This document shows, in pieces, positions 43,801 through 52,081 of a stretch of 64,000 nucleotides of DNA. Positions within the stretch are counted from its first letter, which is position 1; every line of letters starts with the position of its first letter. Both the position numbers and the translations under genes were made by a program. The notes beneath the pieces were generated by a model. It had not been told where the DNA came from. It saw only the letters and a list, made by a program, of their open reading frames with translations, and ran no database searches. Source of the stretch: Planctomycetota bacterium (GTDB taxonomy: Bacteria; Planctomycetota; B15-G4); contig BQJR01000001.1 of NCBI GenBank assembly GCA_021604805.1, forward strand, positions 1,113,102 through 1,177,101. The letters run 5' to 3'.

Positions 43801-44781
43801 GGTGTCGGTGGGCGGCGCGCGCGTGAACTCGTGCTTGCGCGCATGACCCGGTTCGAACTTGTCGATCGTGGGGTCGCGCGAGAAGCTCAGGCCGTCGGGT
43901 GCGTAACTCACGTGGCAGGCCGCGCAACCGCTGCTGCGATACAGACCGTCGTGCCCGAGTCGACCACGTACGGCCAGACCCGGCGACCACAAGTGACACT
44001 GCATGCAGTTCTTGGACGGCAGGTCGGCGAAGTGATCGCCGAGCGTCTCAGGCTCGCTGGGAATCAGCAGACGGTCGAGGTTGATCAGCACGTCGAGCGC
44101 GTGCTCGGGCAGGTCGGGGCGTTCGTCGCGCTCGGTGAAGATGCCGTAGACCGCCTCGCGCGTGGGGTTCACGCCGTTCTCGTAGAGCCCGTCGTTGAGA
44201 TGCCCCGCGGTGGTGCCGTGCATGCTGCGCGGCACGCGCTCCGACTCGCGCGGGTGACAGCTCGCGCAGGTCTGATCGAGCACGCGCAGATCGGTGGGGT
44301 TCTTGAAGCGCGAGTAGGCCAGCTCGAAGTCGCGGTGCATCACGCGCTCGTCTTTGGGCCAGCCGATCTCGGGGCTCACGTGAGCGAGCTGCTTGTCGAG
44401 CGACGCCCCGTCGCCGCCATGGCAATCGGTGCAGGAGAGCGGCTGCCACGGGTGCATCTCCTCCACGCCGTCGTGACAGCTCATGCAGCCGGTGTCGGAC
44501 CAAGCGTGGTCGGCGTTCGGTGGCGGCGCCAAGGGCGCGACGCGAGCGTGTGCCGGTTGCGCTGCGGTCGCCAAGGGTTCGGCGACGCTCATCGCCGTGA
44601 CGCGTTGCATCACCACGCGCGGCAGCGCCGCCACACCGCGCGGGAGCTGTTCGTCGAAGTCGCCGACATCGCCGGCCTGCAGCGGCGCCAAGGCCGACGC
44701 CCACAACGCGAGCATCACGCAGCGTCCCCAGCGCGCGAGCGCGAGGCCCGCGACCGACTTCGTGTGTTGCGTGCCCCTCAC
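40882..44781 (-). CDS. Exported decahaem cytochrome c fused to LVIVD-like repeats and EF-hand loops
   Basis: 1299 residues with a long signal peptide (RCVMLALWASALAPLQAG). Ten CxxCH haem sites start at residues 99, 117, 172, 259, 286, 328, 390, 417, 492 and 605, with many extra His for bis-His ligation. Residues about 620-1010 hold repeats such as GVALVDVRNPAFPSVRAF and HGLRLVDVADRDAPELLADV, the LVIVD beta-propeller pattern. The last 200 residues hold about six calcium loops, among them DANHDGELDVLE, DRDGNGVVSRPE, DVDGDGRAEERE, DFDGDGDVDPNE and DLNQDGQVDLRD. It should carry electrons outside the inner membrane, with calcium-dependent folding or attachment. GTG start at 44781, 19 bases after the phosphatase-superfamily gene. 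I know no described protein with this combination. Confidence 0.85.
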   Translation of the reverse strand: MRGTQHTKSVAGLALARWGRCVMLALWASALAPLQAGDVGDFDEQLPRGVAALPRVVMQRVTAMSVAEPLATAAQPAHARVAPLAPPPNADHAWSDTGCMSCHDGVEEMHPWQPLSCTDCHGGDGASLDKQLAHVSPEIGWPKDERVMHRDFELAYSRFKNPTDLRVLDQTCASCHPRESERVPRSMHGTTAGHLNDGLYENGVNPTREAVYGIFTERDERPDLPEHALDVLINLDRLLIPSEPETLGDHFADLPSKNCMQCHLWSPGLAVRGRLGHDGLYRSSGCAACHVSYAPDGLSFSRDPTIDKFEPGHARKHEFTRAPPTDTCVSCHVGDASIGNGFRGLAQLYPNMPAGPDVPNTTNALIAEQFFVQDPLLTPPDLHHAAGMHCIDCHTGRDVMGDGNLYGAMEHAVEIECVSCHGTIDAVSDLTSSRGRALTHLRRNGELVIMTSKVTGRAHRVKQVKHVVDPNHADYNAEAARAMTGDHASLECYACHSGWNTNFFGFHFDRNTQFRQLDLVSGNTTRGVVSTQERVFATLRQYVLGQNSEGMLAPYMVGFSSMGTVHGEDGEITIDQGLPETAAGLSGMTMIHHQTHTNQPQARSCVECHRSASTWGLGTGGDAGGSFALARQLIVAVGERGVETMLLDREAPGASVYLARLPLGGAIKVVLDSDIITGHAATAFVVIEGAGVALVDVRNPAFPSVRAFVAAGDAKDVLLAGDLLVVANGTHGLRLVDVADRDAPELLADVDTEDARGLAIDWPTVFVADGPGGLLMVDVGQPGAPRVSGQAPSSRAADAGNDATAVSVFFQYGRPQGPEERTAARRIAVVANGAYGASVLDVTEPLVVKRLSGLSERYGNSSGVFDVAVTSRFELGDTSGTRPTIERDVAYMLAINTLDQTEVLVMDVSTPERMRLLGRVRKIEGGPAAGFSVMKTFSPPTLSTSLMVAAEDGLHNVSATDSEEPNFQFSLPALAPLNDVAVEAFAFDRMIDESGRQLKDVSHEDARYLTPSEIERILTVPAEVLGLSRDGDRRRQLYADAYSRASHSGGLADRGRGVRTFTPEEERDRLERKSGGFAMNTLDPEARMVRQAIPTEFDSNRDTSLSSGELERLLFDVLDANHDGELDVLEWPRHPNPDAARLDRDGNGVVSRPEMSLDREAFERWDVDGDGRAEEREWPFETLQNPLPGLFYMDRKMLFAHLESVGFQRKRPELYEAIAGNARTKPRDIKPEDIDRLFRQAAEGVLVDVKQDPLLGAFLSRWDFDGDGDVDPNEFLAFDKIASRCDLNQDGQVDLRDKP

Positions 44782-44800
44782 CGCAGCAGAGTCTCCACCC

Positions 44801-46003
44801 TCAGGAGTACAAGCCGCGCAACACCGCGCCGCTCGACTTGGCGCGCACGCCGAAGAGGTCGAGCACGGTGGGCGCCAGGTCGATGGTCTGCACTTCGGAA
44901 CGCTGGACCCTGCCCGTGTGGAAGTCGGGCCCCCAGGCCACGAGCGCGACCTCGTGCAACTCGGGGCTCTCGTCGCCGTGATCGAGGCCGCGGCGCGCGT
45001 TGAAGTCGCGGTCACGACCGAACTCGGGCATCACGAAGAAGGCAGTGCTCTCGGCCAGCTCGGGGTCACGCTTGATCTCGTCGAAGAGCTTGCCGAGTTC
45101 TTCGTCGTTGCGCTTGATCACCGTGACGTAGTCGTTGTACGAGCCGTGCGCCACGTCGGCGTCGCGCAGCGTGACTCCGAGCACCTTCGGACGGAACACG
45201 CTGAACAAGGTGCGCGCCACCTGGATCGCCTTGGCGTCGCTGGCCCCCACGCCGGTGATCGCCGCCGTGGCGCCGCGCAACTCCTGCAGGATGTAGCGCT
45301 CCACGCGCGCGGCCGACTCGGGATCGTTGATCGAGCCGGCGCCCTCGCCCGCCACACTCAAGGGCGTGCGCACACCGCCGCGCATGGCGGCCAAGGTAGA
45401 CTCGGCTTCGGGGTCGAGCCGCGGGATGCCCTTGTCGCCCGGGCCCAGTCGGTCGAAGCCGGTCTTGGCGGAGATGAGTTGCTTGAACTCGTCGTTGAAC
45501 ACACCGTCGCCGCCGATCAGGTTCGCGCCGTAGGGCGCTCCGTAACCGCGCGCCGTGCTGTAGGCGTAGTTGCTCTCTTGATCGCTGCCCGCGGTGGACA
45601 ACCACACGTCGGAGGCGCCCAGGTCGGCGCCCTTGCGCAAGGACTCGAACACGGTGGGCAAGTTCGGTCGCGCGTTCTCGCGGATGCCGTAGACCTCATA
45701 ACTGCCGGTGAGGATCGAGACGGCGGCGCCGTAGTGCCCGATGTTCTGCGCGCTCACCTTGGGATAGACCACGCCCTCGGCGGCGATGCGATCGAGGTTG
45801 GGCGTGTTGCCGCTCTCGAGCGTTTCGCGCGTGCGCACGCCGCCACCGAAGACCACCACGATGGCGCGCTTGGTCTTGCGCTTGGCGGGCGCGAAGAGTG
45901 TGCCCGCGGCGGGCAGCCCGGCCATGCCTGGGAGCAGACCTGCGCCGGCGAACAGCGCACCAGAGCGCAGGAAGTCGCGTCGTGAGAGCGGTGGGCGCGT
46001 CAT
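44801..46003 (-). CDS. Tat-exported alkaline-phosphatase/sulfatase superfamily protein
   Basis: 400 residues. The N-terminus LSRRDFLRSGALFAGAG is a twin-arginine signal. The core AIVVVFGGGVRTRETLESGN, TPNLDRIAAEGVVYPKV, FVMPEFGRDRDFN and RRGLDHGD has the outline of the superfamily (metal Asp and His residues). It is close in style to the DUF1501 group of Planctomycetota, but the usual first-metal text is changed to FGGGVRTRE, so its activity is uncertain. It lies between a secreted repeat protein and the decahaem cytochrome on the same strand, suggesting one exported system. Confidence 0.75.
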   Translation of the reverse strand: MTRPPLSRRDFLRSGALFAGAGLLPGMAGLPAAGTLFAPAKRKTKRAIVVVFGGGVRTRETLESGNTPNLDRIAAEGVVYPKVSAQNIGHYGAAVSILTGSYEVYGIRENARPNLPTVFESLRKGADLGASDVWLSTAGSDQESNYAYSTARGYGAPYGANLIGGDGVFNDEFKQLISAKTGFDRLGPGDKGIPRLDPEAESTLAAMRGGVRTPLSVAGEGAGSINDPESAARVERYILQELRGATAAITGVGASDAKAIQVARTLFSVFRPKVLGVTLRDADVAHGSYNDYVTVIKRNDEELGKLFDEIKRDPELAESTAFFVMPEFGRDRDFNARRGLDHGDESPELHEVALVAWGPDFHTGRVQRSEVQTIDLAPTVLDLFGVRAKSSGAVLRGLYS

Positions 46004-46058
46004 GACAGGTCTCCGGATGAGGCGAGCAGCGCGCCGTCGGGCGCGCGCGTCTCGGGCA

Positions 46059-47195
46059 CTAGTAGTGTTGGTACTCGGGGTGGGTGACGAGACTCAACAC
46101 CACCATGTCGGGTGAACACTCGCACTGAGTGTAAACGCCGGCGATGACTTCGAGCTCGTCGGCTGAGGGATCGCGCCCGAAGAAGCGTCGGAAGCAGCCC
46201 TGGACCAGCTCTTCGGCCGGCAGCTCGCCGCGCTCGGGCAGACCGCCCCCCACCTTGTTCAGCAGCACGCGCGCGATCACGGAGCGCAGCGGCCCGGCAT
46301 CGCCCACGGCGGCGAGCGCCGTGCGGTAGCGCTGCATCGTGGCGAGGTCGGGGGGCTCGTCGACCAGATCCACGTAGATCCCGCGGATGAACTGGCGATC
46401 CGACTTGGGACGCAAGCCGCCCAAACGCTCGGCGTACTCCGGCGAGAGCAGCCACTCGCGCACGAGCTCGACGAACACGCGCGGGTTGTCGGCGAAGCGC
46501 GCGACATCCTTCTTGAGCGCACGCCGATCGGGCTGCTCGCCGATCAGCCGCGTGTACTGTCGCGACAGGAAGTGCGGCGCGAAGTCTTCGTGACCGACGG
46601 CGATGCGCACCACGTCGGCTTGGTTGCGTCCCTCTTCGCCCCAGAGGGAAGCCCGCTGGCCGTCGTACATGCGCTTGCCGGCTTCGAGCTGCGAGGTGTA
46701 CCTCTGCACCTCGAGACCGAGCAGCTGTTCGAGCACCACCGACACGAAGGTGTCGTTGCCGGGGTTGGCTCGATGGAAGGCCGACGAACTCGCGATGCCG
46801 CGCACCGCATCGACCACATGCAGGTCGCCCTTGGCGAGCCGATCACTGAGGCGCTTCCGCGGGCCGGGATCCTCGGGACGCAGGTTGTCGAGCAACAAGA
46901 AGTAGTAGAGCTCTTCCTCGTACCAGTTCTCCCAGTACTCCGGTGACCCGACGAGCGCCTCGATGAGCGCGGGGCCGCCCACACGCTCGGCGAGCAGCAG
47001 TTCGTCTTCGCGCGGGGTGCGCCCCACCGTGTCGAGGTACACCGCGCGCACATGACGCGCGTCGCTCACGTCGAGGGCGGAGGCCTTCGGGGCGGGTGCC
47101 GCGTGCGCCGCGGGAGCGAGGGCGTCGCTCGCCCATGCGGACGCGAGCGAGACCGTGAAGCTCAGGAGCAGGGCTGCCGACGGGAGAGCGCGCAT
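46059..47195 (-). CDS. Secreted protein with four DUF4214/DUF1549-like helical repeats
   Basis: 378 residues with a signal peptide (ALPSAALLLSFTVSLASAWA). It is built of about four copies of a helical unit: VYLDTVGRTPREDELLLAE ending VGSPEYWENW; YTRLIGEQPDRRALKKDV ending LLSPEYAERL; IYVDLVDEPPDLATMQRY; and FRRFFGRDPSADELEVI ending VTHPEYQHY. The 'LxGRxPxxxEL ... SPEY' pattern recalls DUF4214 and DUF1549 repeats. No catalytic residues are evident. First gene of the minus-strand cluster with the Tat-exported protein and the decahaem cytochrome. Confidence 0.65.
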   Translation of the reverse strand: MRALPSAALLLSFTVSLASAWASDALAPAAHAAPAPKASALDVSDARHVRAVYLDTVGRTPREDELLLAERVGGPALIEALVGSPEYWENWYEEELYYFLLLDNLRPEDPGPRKRLSDRLAKGDLHVVDAVRGIASSSAFHRANPGNDTFVSVVLEQLLGLEVQRYTSQLEAGKRMYDGQRASLWGEEGRNQADVVRIAVGHEDFAPHFLSRQYTRLIGEQPDRRALKKDVARFADNPRVFVELVREWLLSPEYAERLGGLRPKSDRQFIRGIYVDLVDEPPDLATMQRYRTALAAVGDAGPLRSVIARVLLNKVGGGLPERGELPAEELVQGCFRRFFGRDPSADELEVIAGVYTQCECSPDMVVLSLVTHPEYQHY

Positions 47196-47229
47196 GGCGC
47201 CATCCTAGCAGCGCGACTCGGCGGGCGGC

Positions 47230-47739
47230 TCAGCTCGAAGGCGCGGCTTCCCAGGCGGTCACGGCGTCGGTGGCGAGACGGCCCTGATCGAAGAGCCGGT
47301 GGCTGCCGTCGTCGAGCTGAGCCAGGATCGAGACGCGCTTGCGCACGGCGCGCCAATCGCCGTGCATGCCGTCGCTGCCACCTTCCATGAGGCGCTGATG
47401 CCAGGCGTCGAGACTCTCACCCTCCTCGGGACGGCACAAGACCACCGCGAGCAAGCGGCGTTGCGCGCGCGGCAAGTGGCGCAGGTCGAGTTCGTGGAGC
47501 GTGCGCAGCAAGCGCTGGCGCAGATCACTCTGGGAGCGTTCGCGGGTGTCGATGGCCACGACTTGCAGCTTGCCTTCCCAGCGCAGATGCCAGATCGGAT
47601 CGCCCACCGAGAACGGATCACCGAGGTGCGGCCGCAGGCTTTCCACGAGCCGGGTCAAGGCTTCGGGCACGGGATCGGAAACAGTGGAAGGCGGTTGGTG
47701 ACCCAAGATCGCCCGTCGTGCACGCCAGGATTCGAACAT
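47230..47739 (-). CDS. Hypothetical protein
   Basis: 169 residues, no signal or membrane segment, no family recognised. It contains PFSVGDPIWHLRWEGKLQVVA and a helical Arg/Leu-rich region (RSQSDLRQRLLRTLHELDLRHL). It lies 10 bases downstream of the alpha/beta hydrolase on the same strand, so it is probably co-transcribed with it. Confidence 0.6.
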   Translation of the reverse strand: MFESWRARRAILGHQPPSTVSDPVPEALTRLVESLRPHLGDPFSVGDPIWHLRWEGKLQVVAIDTRERSQSDLRQRLLRTLHELDLRHLPRAQRRLLAVVLCRPEEGESLDAWHQRLMEGGSDGMHGDWRAVRKRVSILAQLDDGSHRLFDQGRLATDAVTAWEAAPSS

Positions 47740-47749
47740 GCGTGGGAGT

Positions 47750-48427
47750 CTACCTCGCGGGACGGCGCTCGCGCAGCGCGCCGAGGAAGCCGTCGACAGC
47801 GGTGGCGAGCGGACGCAGCTTGCCGTGGAACAAGTGCGTGGCGCCGACCACGGGCACGAGACGCGGCGGCGGGCTCACGCTCGTGAGCCAGCGCTCGACC
47901 TCGGTCACGGGCACGAGCTCGTCGTCGCGGGCATACACCACGCAGAGCGGCTTACCGCAGGTGGCGATGGCGGAGTAGTCGTAGTGGTTCACGGGCGGCG
48001 CCACGGCCAGCAGCGCGCCCACGCGCGGGTCGGCGCGCCCGACCTCGAGGCCCACGTAGGAGCCGAAGGAGAAGCCCGCGACGAGCAGGGCGCCGCCCTC
48101 GGCCGAGGCCTCAGCAGCGGACAGGCCGGCCAGCTCGAGCAGCGTGTCGAGCGCGGCGCGCACGTCGTCCTGCTCGCCCCGGGCCGCGTCGTGCTCACCC
48201 TCGCTGCCGCCCGCGCCCCGGAAGTTGAAGCGCAGCACGTGCAGCCCCGCCGCCCGCAGCGCCTTGGTGAGCGCCATCACCACCTTGTTGTCCATCGTGC
48301 CGCCGTGGAGCGGGTGCGGATGGCAAACGAGCGCGGCGAGCGGCCCGCTCTCGGGGGCGGGCGCCTGGGGCGGATCGTGGCGCGCACGCAGCACACCAAC
48401 AGGACCTGAGATCTCGAGTTCGGGCAT
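47750..48427 (-). CDS. Alpha/beta hydrolase, Tex30/YqiA-type
   Basis: 225 residues, cytoplasmic. Marks: ALVCHPHPLHGGTMDN, VLRFNFRGAGGSEGEHD, VAGFSFGSYVGLE with the nucleophile Ser, VVYARDDELVPV with the acid, and GATHLFHGK with the His. The CHPHPLxGGTMxNKVV wording marks a widespread bacterial group (COG2945-like) with unknown substrate. The ATG at 48427 fits; the longer open frame upstream has no conserved text. Divergent from the FG-GAP gene. Confidence 0.85.
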   Translation of the reverse strand: MPELEISGPVGVLRARHDPPQAPAPESGPLAALVCHPHPLHGGTMDNKVVMALTKALRAAGLHVLRFNFRGAGGSEGEHDAARGEQDDVRAALDTLLELAGLSAAEASAEGGALLVAGFSFGSYVGLEVGRADPRVGALLAVAPPVNHYDYSAIATCGKPLCVVYARDDELVPVTEVERWLTSVSPPPRLVPVVGATHLFHGKLRPLATAVDGFLGALRERRPAR

Positions 48428-48756
48428 GGCGGCGGGATCCTCGCACGCCGGGCGGCCCGGCCCCAAGCGCTCATCCGAGGACGATCCCGCGGGCCGCCTG
48501 CAGCGCCAGCCCGCGAGTTCTCCACAGAGCGCCCACAAGGAGCAGAGGCTGCGTGCGCAGGGTCACGCCGCACGGCCCACAAGACTGCCCGCAGGCTTTC
48601 CACGAATCCGCGGTCAGGTCGTCTCGGGCCGGCACCGATATCTCGTGGGAGTCGGCGCCCGTTCGCTCGACTCCGCACGGCCCAGCACCTGAATCGGCCG
48701 CTGGCAGCGGCTCAACCGAGCCCTCCAAATCCTCTGCCCGTAGTAGGAATCCCACG
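48428..48756. other. 329-base divergent region between hydrolase and FG-GAP genes
   Basis: No supported gene. It must hold the promoters for both directions; no convincing -35/-10 pair was found. GCCGC-TGGCA-GCGGC near 48695-48710 can form a small hairpin. AGGA directly before 48757 is the ribosome binding site of the FG-GAP gene. Confidence 0.4.
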
Positions 48757-50625
48757 ATGACCCCCACTCCACGACTTCGTCTCAATACCTTTGGTTTGGG
48801 CCTCGCGGCCTTGGCAGGCAGCTTGGCGCTGAGCCCGACTCTGCAGGCGCAGAATCGCGAAGTGAGCCTCGAGTGGCTGCGCAATGCAGGCAGTGTGTGG
48901 GACGGGCAAGGCAGCCCGCAGTACGCCGGGCGCCAAGTGTCGGCCGCCGGCGATGTGAACGGGGACGGCTTCGGCGACTTCCTCGTCTCCGCCTGGCAGG
49001 ACGGCTTCTTCGATCCCGCCGGCAAGGTCTACCTCGTGTACGGCGCGAGCTTCGGCCTGCCCGAACTCGAAGACCTGGCCGACGCCGACGTGGTGCTCAG
49101 CGCCAACGAGATGGGCGATCGCGCCGGCTCAGCGCTCGGCGCCGCCGGCGACGTGAACGGCGACGGCTACGACGACTTCCTCATCGGCGTGCCCTACAGC
49201 GACAGCCCGGCCTTCGACACGGGCAACGTGTACCTCGTGTACGGCGACGCCAGCCTGCCCGCCTCGATCAACCTGGCCGCCGCAGCCAGCGGCACGGTCA
49301 CACGCTTCCTCGGCGAAGCCAGCGGCGACACCTTCGGCGCGGCGGTCGCCGGCATCGGCGACGCCAACGGCGACGGCACCCCCGACTTCCTGATCGGCGC
49401 CACCGGGCACGACCCGAGCGCCGTGAACCTCGCCGGCCGCACCTACCTCGTGTACGGCAGCAACTCCTTCGGCGACACCGAGAGCATCGGCAGCCTGGTC
49501 AGCGGCGAGGTCGTGAAGATCGACGGCATCGCGGCCAGCGACCTCTCCGGCGCGCGCGTCGAAGCGGCTGGCGACTTCAACAACGATGGCTATGCCGACG
49601 CCCTGATCGGCGCCGAACAAGCCAACCCCAACTCCAAGGCCGACTCCGGCAACGCCTACGTGGTCTACGGCGGCAGCAGCTTGCCCGACGTGATCGCGCT
49701 GGCCTCGCTCGGCAGCGCGGGTGTGACGCTCAACGGCGAGCGCGCCGGTGATCGTCTCGGCGGAGATGTCGCCGGTGGCGGCGACGTGAACAACGACGGC
49801 TACGACGACATCCTGCTCGGCGCGGACCAGTGGGACGTGGTCGGCGGCGTGCAAACCGACGACGGCCGCGCGTACCTCGTGTACGGCGGCGCGTCGATCG
49901 CCAACACCATCGACATCGGTTCGCTGGGCGCGGGCGGCGTCACCTTCACGGGCGGCAACTCCGACGACGAGGCCGGCGGCTTCGTGGCCATGGGCGGCGA
50001 CATGAACCGCGACGGCTACGCCGACCTGCTCATCGGCGCACAGAACGCCGACCCGAACGGCGGCAACTCCGGCGAGGCCTACCTCGTGCACGGTTCGCCG
50101 GCACTCCCGACCAGCGTGGCGCTCGACGCGCTCGGTGAACTCGGCGTGGCCTACGGCGGCACCGGCCCCGGCGTCCGCGCCGGCAGCGAAGTCGCCTTCC
50201 TCGGCGACCTGAACGGCAGCAACTTCGACAACTTCGCGATCTCGTCGCGCTTCGCCAGCAGCAACACCGGGCAAGTGGCCGTGATCGACGGCAGCTGCAG
50301 CGTGCTCGTGGCCGAAGGCGCCATGGCCGAAGGCACGGTCCCGGTGATGAAGGTGCACGGCACACCCTTCGTGCCCTTCGTCCTCTTCTACGACGCCTTC
50401 GTGCAGACGACGCCCTTCGAGTCGTCCAAGGGCCCGTTCTGGATGCTGCCCAGCGCGCGCATGTTCCCCGTGCTCAACTTCGACGCCAAGGGCGAGCGCA
50501 CGATCCCGCTGCCCATCGCGCCCGGCCACGGCTTCAACGGGCTGAGCATCTACTGGCAGAAGTTCGAGCAACCCAGCGGCTTCGGCTGCGACCTCGGGCA
50601 AGTGTTGCGCACCACGCTGCTCTGA
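48757..50625 (+). CDS. Secreted FG-GAP repeat (integrin alpha-type beta-propeller) protein
   Basis: 622 residues with a signal peptide (FGLGLAALAGSLALSPTLQAQ). Seven FG-GAP blades carry calcium loops such as AAGDVNGDGFGDFLVSA, AAGDVNGDGYDDFLIGV, GIGDANGDGTPDFLIGA, AAGDFNNDGYADALIGA and GGGDVNNDGYDDILLGA. A different beta-rich C-terminal domain of about 110 residues may serve in attachment. Likely a surface adhesion or scaffold protein; no enzyme motif. ATG at 48757 with AGGA eight bases upstream. A large hairpin follows the stop. Confidence 0.88.
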   Translation: MTPTPRLRLNTFGLGLAALAGSLALSPTLQAQNREVSLEWLRNAGSVWDGQGSPQYAGRQVSAAGDVNGDGFGDFLVSAWQDGFFDPAGKVYLVYGASFGLPELEDLADADVVLSANEMGDRAGSALGAAGDVNGDGYDDFLIGVPYSDSPAFDTGNVYLVYGDASLPASINLAAAASGTVTRFLGEASGDTFGAAVAGIGDANGDGTPDFLIGATGHDPSAVNLAGRTYLVYGSNSFGDTESIGSLVSGEVVKIDGIAASDLSGARVEAAGDFNNDGYADALIGAEQANPNSKADSGNAYVVYGGSSLPDVIALASLGSAGVTLNGERAGDRLGGDVAGGGDVNNDGYDDILLGADQWDVVGGVQTDDGRAYLVYGGASIANTIDIGSLGAGGVTFTGGNSDDEAGGFVAMGGDMNRDGYADLLIGAQNADPNGGNSGEAYLVHGSPALPTSVALDALGELGVAYGGTGPGVRAGSEVAFLGDLNGSNFDNFAISSRFASSNTGQVAVIDGSCSVLVAEGAMAEGTVPVMKVHGTPFVPFVLFYDAFVQTTPFESSKGPFWMLPSARMFPVLNFDAKGERTIPLPIAPGHGFNGLSIYWQKFEQPSGFGCDLGQVLRTTLL

Positions 50626-50689
50626 GTAGGACAGCGCGGCAAGCTTGCGACGCGCGGCGCCCTGTTGCCGCGCGCGCGTGAACGAAACG

Positions 50690-50735
50690 GCGGCCGTCTC
50701 GGCGGGTGTTCCAGGCACCCCACCGAGGCGGCCGC
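50690..50735. terminator. Large hairpin between convergent genes
   Basis: Outer stem 50690-50702 with 50723-50735 (one T-G pair) and inner stem 50704-50708 with 50716-50720 around a 7-base loop. There is no T run on either side. The position between the stops at 50625 (plus) and 50742 (minus) suggests a bidirectional terminator. Confidence 0.6.
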
Positions 50736-50741
50736 TCGCGT

Positions 50742-51767
50742 TCAGCGGTGCGTGTCGAGTTCGCCGGCGCGCGTGGCTGCGCAGAAGTCGGCCACCAAGG
50801 ACGGGTCCCAGAGCCCGCGTCGCGCTTCGGCTTCCAGGATCTCGAGCGCGCGGCTCGCGGGCATCGACTCCTTGTACGAGCGCTTGCTCACCAACGCGTC
50901 GAAGACATCCACGACCTGGAAGGCGCGCGTGATCAGCGGAACCTGTTCGCCCGCGAGTCGGTCGGGATAACCGCTGCCGTCCCAGTGTTCGTGGTGATGA
51001 CGGATCACGGGGAGCACCGGGCCGAGCGTGCGAAGCCGCGCACAGATGCGCTCACCCAGCACGGGATGACGGCGCATGATGCGCACTTCGGCGGCGTCGA
51101 GCGGACCGGGCTTGTTCAGGATCGAAGCGGGCAAGGCGATCTTGCCGACATCGTGCAACCAACCCGCGCGCTCCAGCGCGAGGCAGTCTTCGGGTGAGAA
51201 CTCGAGCCATTCGCCGAAACGCCGCGCGAGTTGTGCAGCGCGTTGCATGTGCGCGCGCGAACCGGGGACGCGCAGGTCGAGGATGCGCGCCAGCGCGTCG
51301 AGCACGGAGGCGGCTTCTTCGCGATCGCGCAACAGGCGTCCGCGCCCGCCGAGCGAGAGCACGGCGGCGCGCACTTCGTCTTGCGAGAGCGGCTTGGCGA
51401 GGAAGCAGTCGGCGCCGGCGGCGAAGGCTGCGGCGCGCGTGCGGGCGTCGTCACGGGCGGAGATCACGACCACGGCCACGTGCGAGCAACGCGCATCGCT
51501 GCGCAACAGCTGCAGCGCTTCGAAGCCGGTCATGCTCGGCAGCTCGAGGTCCAGGAGGATCACGTCGGGTGCTGCTTGGCGCGCGGCTTCGAGGCCGGCT
51601 TCTGCCGTTACACGACTCTCGACCTCGAGGCGATCTTGTTGCAGCAAGCGGCGCACCTGCGCGCTGCAGAGATGATCGTCGTCGATGAGCAGCACGCGCA
51701 GGCTCGCGGGTCGGTGATCATCGAGGCCTTCGAGAACTTGCTGTGTGGACGACGTGAGCGTGAGCAC
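50742..51767 (-). CDS. Response regulator with HD-GYP domain (cyclic-di-GMP phosphodiesterase type)
   Basis: 341 residues. Receiver domain: LRVLLIDDDHLCSAQVRRLL, VILLDLELPSMTG (phosphorylated Asp), VISARDD and LAKPLSQDEV. Output: HD-GYP, with RAGWLHDVGKIALPASIL, MRRHPVLGERI, HHHEHWDGSGYPDRLAGEQ (the GYP motif) and VVDVFDALVSKRSYKE. HD-GYP domains hydrolyse cyclic di-GMP; all visible metal-binding residues are present. The GTG at 51767 has GGGAG eight bases upstream. It stands alone, so the cognate kinase is elsewhere. Confidence 0.9.
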   Translation of the reverse strand: MLTLTSSTQQVLEGLDDHRPASLRVLLIDDDHLCSAQVRRLLQQDRLEVESRVTAEAGLEAARQAAPDVILLDLELPSMTGFEALQLLRSDARCSHVAVVVISARDDARTRAAAFAAGADCFLAKPLSQDEVRAAVLSLGGRGRLLRDREEAASVLDALARILDLRVPGSRAHMQRAAQLARRFGEWLEFSPEDCLALERAGWLHDVGKIALPASILNKPGPLDAAEVRIMRRHPVLGERICARLRTLGPVLPVIRHHHEHWDGSGYPDRLAGEQVPLITRAFQVVDVFDALVSKRSYKESMPASRALEILEAEARRGLWDPSLVADFCAATRAGELDTHR

Positions 51768-52081
51768 GCTGGGATCTCCCTGAGTTGCAGCTCGCCTTCT
51801 CCGAGCCACCACGACGCGCGGCGCGCGGCCGACTAACGCTGCGCGTCGCAGGTGCAGAGCGGCGCGCACAGCACTCGCGCGGTGTTGTCGTGCGTGTCGC
51901 CACGGAACCGAACACGCAGCGCGAGACGTCGCGCCTGCGCGCGCAGCGAATCAACGCACATCGCTCAGGCGATCCCGTTTCCAGCCGCCGCGTGACGCGC
52001 GCACGCCGTGGGTCAAAAGACCAAGGTGGTCTGAGCGCGCGGTGGTCTGAGCGCGCGGCTCGACGCGAGAACGCGCGCGCT
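51768..52081. other. 314-base gap upstream of the HD-GYP regulator
   Basis: No supported gene. It contains a 16-bp direct duplication (listed separately) and GC-rich sequence rich in GCGCGC. It should carry the promoter of the HD-GYP gene and the end of the rhodanese gene; no clear elements were seen. Confidence 0.4.
52025..52056 (+). repeat. 16-bp perfect tandem duplication
   Basis: GGTGGTCTGAGCGCGC occurs at 52025-52040 and again at 52041-52056 without a gap, 25 bases beyond the 3' end of the rhodanese gene. Confidence 0.85.

Noticed and set aside
40726..45003. Open plus-strand frame of 1425 codons opposite the decahaem gene
   Set aside because: It is an antisense shadow caused by high GC and codon bias. 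The minus strand has ten haem motifs and calcium loops, while the plus translation is His/Arg/Ala-rich without domains.
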